DNA of 12,327 bases. Source: an uncultured Akkermansia sp. (GTDB taxonomy: Bacteria > Verrucomicrobiota > Verrucomicrobiia > Verrucomicrobiales > Akkermansiaceae). Every line of letters begins with the position of its first letter. Position 1 is the first letter of the stretch. Positions 6,378-12,327 of the stretch are shown here, piece after piece. A program made the position numbers and the translations under genes. The notes below the pieces were generated by a model. That model searched no databases. It was given only the letters and a program-made list of their open reading frames with translations, and was not told the DNA's origin. The DNA lies in contig CANPXA010000031.1 in assembly GCA_947585525.1 (NCBI GenBank), positions 1-12,327 of the forward strand. Direction: 5' to 3'.

Positions 6378-6405
6378 GGCAAACGCATTTCCTAATGCGT
6401 TTGCC
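6361..6405. repeat. Right arm of 45-bp perfect inverted repeat, with hairpin
   Basis: Exact reverse complement of 2945-2989. Bases 6378-6389 (GGCAAACGCATT) pair with 6394-6405 across a TCCT loop. They are preceded by ATCGTAAATCGTAAATA, part of the AAATCGT array. Together with the left arm it encloses 3371 bases (2990-6360) that carry all four minus-strand genes of the window. Confidence 0.93.
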
Positions 6406-6426
6406 CCGGTTTTCCTGGATTCAAAC

Positions 6427-6454
6427 TTGATATTACGGAGCGGCGTGGTAGAAT
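6427..6454 (+). promoter_or_regulatory. Promoter of the ABC exporter operon
   Basis: TTGATA (6427-6432) and TAGAAT (6449-6454) each match the sigma70 consensus at 5 of 6 positions with a 16-base spacer. Only 12 bases separate the -10 box from the ATG at 6467, so the start of transcription should fall near 6460-6462, leaving a leader of about 5-7 bases. An AAGG at 6455-6458 would lie upstream of that start and so could not act as a ribosome binding site. Confidence 0.65.
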
Positions 6455-6466
6455 AAGGCTACGGGC

Positions 6467-7408
6467 ATGAGCATGGTGACATCAGAACACTTGTATAAGG
6501 CATTTGGACGATTCATGGCGGTAAGGGACGTCTGTTTCAGCGTGGAACGCGGGGAGATCGTCGGTTTTCTGGGACCGAACGGAGCCGGAAAGACGACGAC
6601 GATGAAGATGCTCACGGGGTACTTGCCCCCGACGGCAGGTACTGCGAGCATCGCCGGACACGACATCATGGAGGAGCCGCTTGAGGCGCGGAGGCACATG
6701 GGCTATATGCCGGAGAATGTGCCGTTGTACGATGAGATGCGCGTTTACGAGTACCTTTCCTATCGTGCCCGCATCAAGGGTCTGTACGGGAGTTTCGTAC
6801 GAAAGCAGGTAGGATTCGTGATCGATCGCTGTGGTTTGGAACCCAAGCGCAAGGACATGATCCGCACCCTTTCCAAAGGTTATCGTCAGAGGGTCGGTTT
6901 GGCAGATGCCTTGCTGGGCGAACCGGAGCTGCTGATTCTCGACGAGCCCACTAATGGATTGGATCCGAACCAAATTCGCCAGATACGCGAGCTGATCCGT
7001 TCCCTCGCGGCGGAACACACCGTCATTCTGTCCACCCACATTCTCAGCGAGGTGGAGATGATTTGCAACAAGGTCATCATCATCGACAACGGCGCCATCA
7101 AAGCAGCCGATACTCCTGAAAAATTGACGGGCGGTCTGCGCGCGGCCGGACGCGTCTCTGTCGAGTACAAGGGCGATCTTGACCCCGTCATGAAGGAACT
7201 CAGCCTTATCCCTTCCGTCAAAAAAATCATCTACGAAGGACTCCTGCCCGGTGGCTGGCAACGTCTCATCGTTCGCGCCGAACCAGGAACCGATACGCGT
7301 GAAAAGATCGCAGCCGTCATCAACCGCCTCGGCTACCCCGTGCGCCACCTCTACCGTCACATTCCCAGCCTTGAGGACGTCTTTGTCGAAATGACCCGTC
7401 ACGATTAA
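6467..7408 (+). CDS. ABC transporter ATP-binding protein (GldA/CcmA-like)
   Basis: The 313-residue ATPase powers the exporter formed with the permease encoded next. It has all nucleotide-binding motifs: Walker A GPNGAGKT (36-43), signature LSKGYRQR (135-142), Walker B LLILDEP (155-161), D-loop GLDP (164-167) and the switch His191 in STHIL. In the Q-loop position the protein has a Glu (YMPENVPLYDEM), as is common in GldA-type ATPases. The roughly 90-residue C-terminal extension (TPEKLTGGLR... to SLEDVFVEMTRHD) is the DUF4162-like regulatory part typical of ABC-2 exporters. The start is ATG 6467; ATG 6473, two codons on, is also possible and would lengthen the predicted leader to about 12 bases. 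The stop lies 13 bases before the permease start. Substrate unknown. Confidence 0.95.
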   Translation: MSMVTSEHLYKAFGRFMAVRDVCFSVERGEIVGFLGPNGAGKTTTMKMLTGYLPPTAGTASIAGHDIMEEPLEARRHMGYMPENVPLYDEMRVYEYLSYRARIKGLYGSFVRKQVGFVIDRCGLEPKRKDMIRTLSKGYRQRVGLADALLGEPELLILDEPTNGLDPNQIRQIRELIRSLAAEHTVILSTHILSEVEMICNKVIIIDNGAIKAADTPEKLTGGLRAAGRVSVEYKGDLDPVMKELSLIPSVKKIIYEGLLPGGWQRLIVRAEPGTDTREKIAAVINRLGYPVRHLYRHIPSLEDVFVEMTRHD

Positions 7409-7421
7409 CCCCCTGCCCCTT

Positions 7422-8252
7422 ATGCCCCAAGAAGAACCGCTTCATTCCACCATCCGCCGCCGCAACAGTTGGTTGGCTACCTTCAAGACGCTCTATTTTC
7501 GTGAATTGCGCGTTTACTTGTGCACGCCATTCGGCTGGGTGATTCTGGCGTGCACGATGGCGTTGCTGGGGTTCTGCCTCCAAGCCGTCCTGCAAATCAT
7601 GTCCAAGGCCACCGGCGAGGGTGTGATGTACTATATGCTCAACAACATCAACTTCTGGTTCTACTTCATCTTTATCTTCCCTCTCATCACGATGCGAAGT
7701 CTCGCGGAGGAAGAACGCCAAGGCACGCTGGAGGGTCTGCTCACTGCCCCGGTCACAACCACACAAGTCATTCTCGGCAAATATTTTGCCTCCTACACTT
7801 TCTACCTGATTCTCTGGACTCCTCTCCTCCTCTATCCGTGGATGAGCCATCTGGCCAATGTTTACACCAACTGCCGCTATGGCATCATCGCCGAGGGAGA
7901 AATCACTTACCTCATGGCAGATTGGATCGGTCCGTACTGCATCCTGGCTCTCATGGGCACGCTTTTTGTGGCGGTGGGGTTGCTCTGCTCCGCCATGACG
8001 CGCAGCCAAATCATCGCCGGCATCCTCTGCACGAGCTTCATGATCTCGTTTTACTTCCTGGGACGCGTCACGGAACTCTGGGGCGAGTTCCCCGCAGCTC
8101 CCATTTTCCACTATATGTCCTGCACGGAGCAAGTGAGCTCGTTTTCACGCGGCCTGCTTGACTCACGCCCTGCCGTTCTCTACCTCAGTCTGGCCGTTCT
8201 CACCCTCGCCCTGGTCAAGCGCGTCGTTGACCACCGACGTTGGACGCGCTGA
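7422..8252 (+). CDS. ABC-2 type permease (GldF-like)
   Basis: A 276-residue permease with six predicted membrane segments (about 36-57, 75-92, 117-142, 168-192, 197-214 and 250-266). The diagnostic stretch FPLITMRSLAEEERQGTLEGLLTAPVT (86-112) is the conserved cytoplasmic coupling region of GldF/ABC-2 permeases, in which TMR.LAEE...GTLE.LLTAPV recurs. Residues 143-165 form an extracytoplasmic loop with one Cys. It would dimerise and couple to the ATPase encoded 13 bases upstream. The ATG at 7422 follows CCCTGCCCCTT, so no Shine-Dalgarno sequence is present. The gap to the next gene is 42 bases with no promoter evident, so transcription with the flanking genes is expected. Confidence 0.93.
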   Translation: MPQEEPLHSTIRRRNSWLATFKTLYFRELRVYLCTPFGWVILACTMALLGFCLQAVLQIMSKATGEGVMYYMLNNINFWFYFIFIFPLITMRSLAEEERQGTLEGLLTAPVTTTQVILGKYFASYTFYLILWTPLLLYPWMSHLANVYTNCRYGIIAEGEITYLMADWIGPYCILALMGTLFVAVGLLCSAMTRSQIIAGILCTSFMISFYFLGRVTELWGEFPAAPIFHYMSCTEQVSSFSRGLLDSRPAVLYLSLAVLTLALVKRVVDHRRWTR

Positions 8253-8294
8253 CGGTTCCCCTGCCCAACCTCATCCCTTCTTCTATCATCGACT

Positions 8295-9824
8295 ATGAGC
8301 AGCTCCCCTCTATCAGAAATCAACCCGGCCGCCCGGCGTCCTAAAGGCTCGCCCTTGGCTTGGTTGAATTTGTTTCTCCTCAGCCTCATCGTTTTAGCGT
8401 GCAACTACGTCGGTTGCCATGAATACGTGCGGAAAGATCTCACGGAAGAAGAACGCTACACGATCTCCGAACGCACCGTCAATGTCCTCACCGGCGCGCG
8501 CATCCGCAACCGTGAAACACCGGTGAAAATCATCTTCGCCTTCAAACGCTCAACGACCAACTACCCCCGGATGCGCAGCCTCCTGGAGGAATACGTCCGC
8601 TACGGTAAAGGCAAAATTGAGCTGGAATGCTTCGACCCCATCCGCCAGCCCAATCGTGCCCGCGAGATCTCCCAAATCTACGGGGTCGATTTTAAACAAG
8701 ATCTCTGCGTCATTGATGCCCGCAAAGATACCTCCGCCCCACTGAAAACGTTTGAAGAAGAAAAAAGCGATCGAAAACACGTCCGCATCCGTCCCGGCAC
8801 CTCCTTCGTCAAATACGAAACCCTCCCCGATGAATCCCGCCGCGCCGTCGCTCTCATGATGGATGAGGTGGTCTGCTCGGCCATCACAGAAGCCGTTGAG
8901 GGCGATATGCGTCACATGTACGTTGTGGAGGGCAAGGGCGGGGTTTCGCGCGATGACCAAACGCTGCTGGAAAACATCGGACGTATCGTTTCTTCGCTCA
9001 ACATCCAACTCTCCTGGATCAACCTCTCCGGTCTGGAAACCTTGCCGAGCAACGCCGAGGGTCTCATCATCATCTCTCCTCAAGTCGATTTCACCGACGA
9101 TGAGCTCCGAGTCGTTCGTGAATTCTGGGAAAGGGAGAGCGGCCGCCGCGCCCTCTTCGTGGCTCTGGATCCAACCAACACCAAGCTCCCGCGCTTCTAC
9201 CGCTTCCTCCGCGAGCAGGGAATTCGCCCCAATTCCGACCGCGTCCTCCTGCGCGACCGTAAACGCGCCTACTACGACATCTCTGCCGTCTTCCCCAAGG
9301 GGCTTTCCTGCACAAAAACCTTCTGGAACAGCACCACTCACATCGAGGGTCAATCCATGTCCTTCACTCTGGAGCACGGCGATGAAAATGAAGCCTCTCT
9401 GCGTAGGCTCTTCACCTACCCGTTGCTCATGACCACGGCGGATTACTACGGCGAGACTCGGCAGGAACTCGACCCCTTCTTCGATCCGCGAGAGGATAAA
9501 GCAGGTCCTCTCTGTCTGGCGGCGGCGGTTACAAAAGGATCCCCCCGTTCGGTGAACGATATGTCCACTCTCCTCGTCCTCGGCAATACGGATATCCTCC
9601 AGCGCTCAAACGCCCGTACCGAACAGCAGGATTACCTGCACACCCTCTGGGCCTGGATGTGCAATCGCCCCGATTACGGCGGCAAGAGCGCAAATCAGGA
9701 TCTCACGATGAAGATCGACCTTAATCGTCATTCCCGCCATGCTCTGGAGTACCTCACGCTCCTCCTCATGCCTCTCTTTGCGCTGCTCATCGCGCTGATG
9801 ATCTGGCAATCCCGGCGCCATTAA
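8295..9824 (+). CDS. GldG-like ABC exporter auxiliary protein
   Basis: A 509-residue protein with an N-terminal membrane anchor (about 21-37, LAWLNLFLLSLIVLACNYVG) and a C-terminal membrane segment (about 485-504, LLLMPLFALLIALMIW), leaving a large extracytoplasmic body between them. Just after the anchor comes KDLTEEERYTISERTVNVL (47-65), the start typical of GldG / ABC_transp_aux proteins (a DLT.D.RYTLS-like motif). There follow a PVKIIFAFKR strand and a predicted Rossmann-like body with GLIIISPQVDFTDDELRVVREFWERES (256-282), a glutamine-amidotransferase-like fold segment common in this family. No catalytic residues can be assigned. In gliding Bacteroidota GldG works with GldA and GldF; elsewhere these operons have no proven substrate. 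The ATG has no Shine-Dalgarno sequence (CTATCATCGACT precedes it). DUF4340 protein follows after 33 bases. Confidence 0.88.
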   Translation: MSSSPLSEINPAARRPKGSPLAWLNLFLLSLIVLACNYVGCHEYVRKDLTEEERYTISERTVNVLTGARIRNRETPVKIIFAFKRSTTNYPRMRSLLEEYVRYGKGKIELECFDPIRQPNRAREISQIYGVDFKQDLCVIDARKDTSAPLKTFEEEKSDRKHVRIRPGTSFVKYETLPDESRRAVALMMDEVVCSAITEAVEGDMRHMYVVEGKGGVSRDDQTLLENIGRIVSSLNIQLSWINLSGLETLPSNAEGLIIISPQVDFTDDELRVVREFWERESGRRALFVALDPTNTKLPRFYRFLREQGIRPNSDRVLLRDRKRAYYDISAVFPKGLSCTKTFWNSTTHIEGQSMSFTLEHGDENEASLRRLFTYPLLMTTADYYGETRQELDPFFDPREDKAGPLCLAAAVTKGSPRSVNDMSTLLVLGNTDILQRSNARTEQQDYLHTLWAWMCNRPDYGGKSANQDLTMKIDLNRHSRHALEYLTLLLMPLFALLIALMIWQSRRH

Positions 9825-9857
9825 CCATTCTCCATCCCACTTCGACACTGAGTCCCC

Positions 9858-12125
9858 ATGCGGAAGCTTCTTCCAACGATCATCCTGTTCCTCGTCACGT
9901 TGCTGGCGTTCGCGGCGGCAGGTCTCTTGTTCGTAGAAGGGAGCCTGGCGCGTCTTACCGGCTGGTACCATTTCCGTCCCGGTATGTCCCTCTTCCCTCG
10001 GGAAAATCTCAACGAACTCAATCATGTCTCATGGATTCGCATCGCAGATCTCCACGACAGCATCACATGCGACCGAGCAGAGGACGGTTCTTGGTGGATC
10101 GTCTCTCCCTTCCGTGACCGGATGTCCGCTCAGGCGGTTCAGGCCATCCTTTCTTTCACCGCCAACGCCCGTCTGGTGGATTCCCTCCCCCTCAACAACA
10201 CCACCCGCGCCAGTCTCCGCGAGTTCGGTGTCGAAACCTCCCCCCATGCCATCACTCTCAAGATTCGCACGGGAAAGGACGACATGAGCACGGTCGCCCG
10301 TTTCACTCTCGGAAGCGCTTCCCCCTGGTTCGCCGAGTCCGAGGACGGAGAGAACCTACTCCCGACTACTTACCTGCGGACGGATTTTTACGGAAGAGAC
10401 AAACGCATCCACGTCGTGAGCGGCAACATACTTCCCCTCTTTAAAAATGGTCTGCAGGGTCTGCGCGAACCATGCCCGCTCCCCATCGACCCGGACTCCC
10501 TGCTCTCCCTGCAAATTCGCCACGTGTCCTCCCCCTCTGCGGCGAAGAATGACAGTCCCCCGCTCATCATCTCGCGCGACAGTCCCCAGTCTCCGTGGAC
10601 TATTCACTCCCCTGCCCTCTGTGAAACCGACCAGGATGCCATCGATTCTCTCATCTCCGACCTCACCAAGCTCAAGGCTATACGCATCGAGGAAGCCTCT
10701 TCCGTCCAATTGCCGGACAAACCCGACATCGAGCTGACTCTCTCCACGGAAGACGGACAGAAACGTCGCCTCTCCCTCTACCCTCCCTTTGCCTCTCCTT
10801 CGGACGGACAAATGATCTGCTACGCCACTGTAAGCGATCGCCCGGTGGTCTTTACTCTCCCGGTGGAGCCGCGAATGCGCCGCAGTGGAGGGTACGCCAA
10901 CATCGTGAACGCCATGCTCTCCCTCCCCATCCTTCCGGAGGACACGCAGAGCCGCATCCGCAGCGCCATGAATACCGTTTATCTGAAGGATGTCCCCATG
11001 GAGCTTGACTCGCTCCGTTCACGCCACTTCTCCAACCTCAGCGCCAAGGATATTGACAAACTGGTTCTTCGCTCGCGTTATGCCCCTTATCCCCTGATGC
11101 TGCGCCGCATTCCCGGCGATTCGGAAAGCCAGGTGGACGACGTGTGGATGTTCTCCGCTGAGGGTAGAAAGTTCACCGAGGCGGATGAGGAAGCGGCCAA
11201 CACTCTCCTCAATAGCCTCAGTTCCGTCCCTGTCTCTTCGTTCGTGTATGACATCGCTCCCCGGGAGGATGCGGCAGAGGTCATCCGACGTTACGGGCTC
11301 CATGCGCCGGACTATATGCTCATCGTCCAACCTCGCGAGTGTGCAGCCCGAGCCGTCCTGTTCGGGGAGGATATGCCGCTCGTGCGGGATCGCGCCCCGA
11401 GGATCTTCGTGATGAAACGCTTCAGGGACGCAGAGGGCTCCTGCTGGATCGGAATGGAACAGAACGGTCTCTCCATCTACCGTCTCAGTCCCAAAATGAT
11501 GAAGCTCTTCTCCCTCTCCTCCCTCCACTGGAAGAAGAAAAACCTCGTCCAATTCCCCATTTCCTCGCTGCGCTCTCTCACCCTCTCCTACCAAGCCGCC
11601 CCCCTCGAACTCCATTACGACTACATCGGCGAAGAATGGACCGGCAAGCTCGGCGAGGAAGATGTCTCCCCCCGCATCAACCCCCACCGCACCAATTATT
11701 ACGTGCGCCACCTCCAGAACATCCGTGTGAAGCAATGGCTCAGCCCGGACGATGAAGAGGCTCTCTCTGCCCTCGCCAAGCCGGTCTTTTCCGTCAAGCT
11801 TGAGCTTGAACTCGTGGATTACTCCGACGTTGAAGAAATCGTTCTCGACCATTCTCAAGACCTCCCCCAAGATACCTCCTCCCTCAAGAACGAGGAGGAG
11901 GTGCGCCGTATGCTCACCGAAAAAGACCAGACGGATGAGGCGTTCCGCTACATTGCTCTCGGTGAGAGAAAAACGCAGAAACGGACGGTGACGATCGAGA
12001 TCGCTCCGGCTCCGCTGGACTCCGACAAGCCGTTCTTCTACGGTCGCATCCGCGAGGACGGCAGCCTCTTTATCCTCTCCTTCGATGACGCCCAGGGGCT
12101 GGACGGCCAGCTGCTCGATCGCTGA
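9858..12125 (+). CDS. DUF4340-type membrane-anchored protein with four repeat modules
   Basis: A 755-residue protein with one N-terminal hydrophobic anchor (about 5-27) and a long extracytoplasmic remainder. DUF4340 proteins commonly follow GldG-like genes in such operons; their function is unknown. I see four diverged modules. Each has a hydrophobic strand, a Trp-centred strand, an acidic helix and a second strand. The Trp positions are W79/W80 (SWWIVSPFRDRMSAQAVQAIL), W247 (SPWTIHSPALCETDQDAIDSL), W430 (DVWMFSAEGRKFTEADEEAAN) and W594 (EEWTGKLGEEDVSPRINPH), at intervals of about 167, 183 and 164 residues. The leading strands are SWIRIAD, LLSLQIRH, IDKLVLRSR and LRSLTLSYQ. The start ATG 9858 follows GAGTCCCC, with no real Shine-Dalgarno sequence. 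It is the last gene of the exporter set; a fucosidase gene begins 43 bases after its stop. Confidence 0.85.
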   Translation: MRKLLPTIILFLVTLLAFAAAGLLFVEGSLARLTGWYHFRPGMSLFPRENLNELNHVSWIRIADLHDSITCDRAEDGSWWIVSPFRDRMSAQAVQAILSFTANARLVDSLPLNNTTRASLREFGVETSPHAITLKIRTGKDDMSTVARFTLGSASPWFAESEDGENLLPTTYLRTDFYGRDKRIHVVSGNILPLFKNGLQGLREPCPLPIDPDSLLSLQIRHVSSPSAAKNDSPPLIISRDSPQSPWTIHSPALCETDQDAIDSLISDLTKLKAIRIEEASSVQLPDKPDIELTLSTEDGQKRRLSLYPPFASPSDGQMICYATVSDRPVVFTLPVEPRMRRSGGYANIVNAMLSLPILPEDTQSRIRSAMNTVYLKDVPMELDSLRSRHFSNLSAKDIDKLVLRSRYAPYPLMLRRIPGDSESQVDDVWMFSAEGRKFTEADEEAANTLLNSLSSVPVSSFVYDIAPREDAAEVIRRYGLHAPDYMLIVQPRECAARAVLFGEDMPLVRDRAPRIFVMKRFRDAEGSCWIGMEQNGLSIYRLSPKMMKLFSLSSLHWKKKNLVQFPISSLRSLTLSYQAAPLELHYDYIGEEWTGKLGEEDVSPRINPHRTNYYVRHLQNIRVKQWLSPDDEEALSALAKPVFSVKLELELVDYSDVEEIVLDHSQDLPQDTSSLKNEEEVRRMLTEKDQTDEAFRYIALGERKTQKRTVTIEIAPAPLDSDKPFFYGRIREDGSLFILSFDDAQGLDGQLLDR

Positions 12126-12168
12126 GCACAAGATGTTCCTTCCTCTCCCTCTCGCCACTAACCCCGCC

Positions 12169-12327
12169 ATGCGCAGCACTCGGAAACTCCTCTACGCCTG
12201 CTTTTTCTGCTCCGTTGCGGCTGTGTTCGGTCTGATTCTGTATTACCCGACGGAGCCTCCCCCCTGTGGCGCCGTTCCGAGCGAGCGACAACTTGCCTGG
12301 CTGCGCATGGAATGGTACGCCTTTGTT
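12169..12327 (+). CDS. GH29 alpha-L-fucosidase, N-terminal fragment (continues beyond window)
   Basis: The frame is open from ATG 12169 to the last base (53 codons), so the gene continues to the right. It begins with a basic n-region and hydrophobic stretch (MRSTRKLLYACFFCSVAAVF, then GLILYYP), a signal peptide or membrane anchor. The last 17 residues, PSERQLAWLRMEWYAFV, match the start of the catalytic domain of exported GH29 alpha-L-fucosidases, which typically read P..RQLAW...E.YAFVHFG.NTF and hydrolyse terminal fucose from glycans such as mucin and milk oligosaccharides. The catalytic Asp lies outside the window. An in-frame ATG at 12133 would put MFLPLPLATNPA before the basic n-region and is less likely. 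No Shine-Dalgarno sequence (ACTAACCCCGCC). The 43-base gap allows co-transcription with the exporter operon. The call rests on a short motif. Confidence 0.8.
   Translation, partial: MRSTRKLLYACFFCSVAAVFGLILYYPTEPPPCGAVPSERQLAWLRMEWYAFV

Larger units (their letters stand above)
5972..6466. other. 495-base divergent intergenic region
   Basis: This region separates the minus-strand OsmC block from the plus-strand ABC operon. From left to right it holds the OsmC promoter-like sequence (5983-6011), a pyrimidine tract (6020-6068, only three purines in 49 bases), an AT-rich stretch (about 6111-6195) with no convincing promoter or gene, element copy 2 (6224-6377) overlapping the right inverted-repeat arm (6361-6405), and the promoter of the ABC operon (6427-6454). 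A Lys/Arg-rich minus-strand frame at 6008-6283 is open, but it has no recognisable protein features. Confidence 0.8.

Noticed and set aside
11019..12179. 386-residue minus-strand frame opposite the DUF4340 gene
   Set aside because: Antisense shadow with no domain; the plus-strand gene fits the operon and the family.

Overview
The window is bacterial chromosomal DNA, moderately GC-rich and densely packed, with no sign of phage or plasmid functions. No single gene fixes the taxon. A Gld-type ABC exporter operon (ATPase, permease, GldG-like protein, DUF4340 protein), a GH29 fucosidase directly behind it, an ankyrin membrane protein, and plus-strand start codons that mostly lack a Shine-Dalgarno sequence together suggest a Verrucomicrobiota/PVC-type, possibly gut or glycan-degrading, bacterium. 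This is an inference of low to moderate confidence.

Layout. (1) 1-2958, plus strand: the 3' part of ilvD (branched-chain amino acid synthesis), a 12-13 TM MFS/POT-like transporter and a membrane-anchored ankyrin-repeat protein, spaced by 12 and 16 bases and probably one operon. (2) 2959-3199: an intergenic repeat element (copy 1). (3) 3200-5971, minus strand: a four-gene block transcribed in the order OsmC-family protein, small membrane protein, secreted Pro/Ala-rich protein, TlyA rRNA methyltransferase. (4) 5972-6466: a 495-base intergenic region holding the OsmC promoter, a pyrimidine tract, repeat copy 2 and the promoter of the next operon. (5) 6467-12125, plus strand: the ABC operon. (6) 12169 to the end: the first 53 codons of an exported GH29 alpha-L-fucosidase, running off the window.

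The most unusual structure is the repeat pair. A perfect 45-base inverted repeat (2945-2989 and 6361-6405), each arm ending in a 12-bp-stem hairpin, brackets the only genes in the window that run on the minus strand. The simplest reading is that this 3.4-kb segment was inverted, or can invert, by recombination between the repeats. Beside each arm lies a copy, both in the same orientation, of an approximately 160-base element. It has conserved end blocks, a small hairpin whose two copies differ by compensatory changes followed by a T-run, and tandem heptamers. The hairpin in copy 1 also supplies the stop codon of the ankyrin gene.

In the ABC operon the ATPase and six-TM permease would form the exporter. 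The GldG-like and DUF4340 proteins are membrane-anchored partners with large extracytoplasmic domains. The DUF4340 protein appears to contain four diverged copies of its module. The ATPase gene has a good sigma70-type promoter so close to the ATG that its mRNA should be nearly leaderless.
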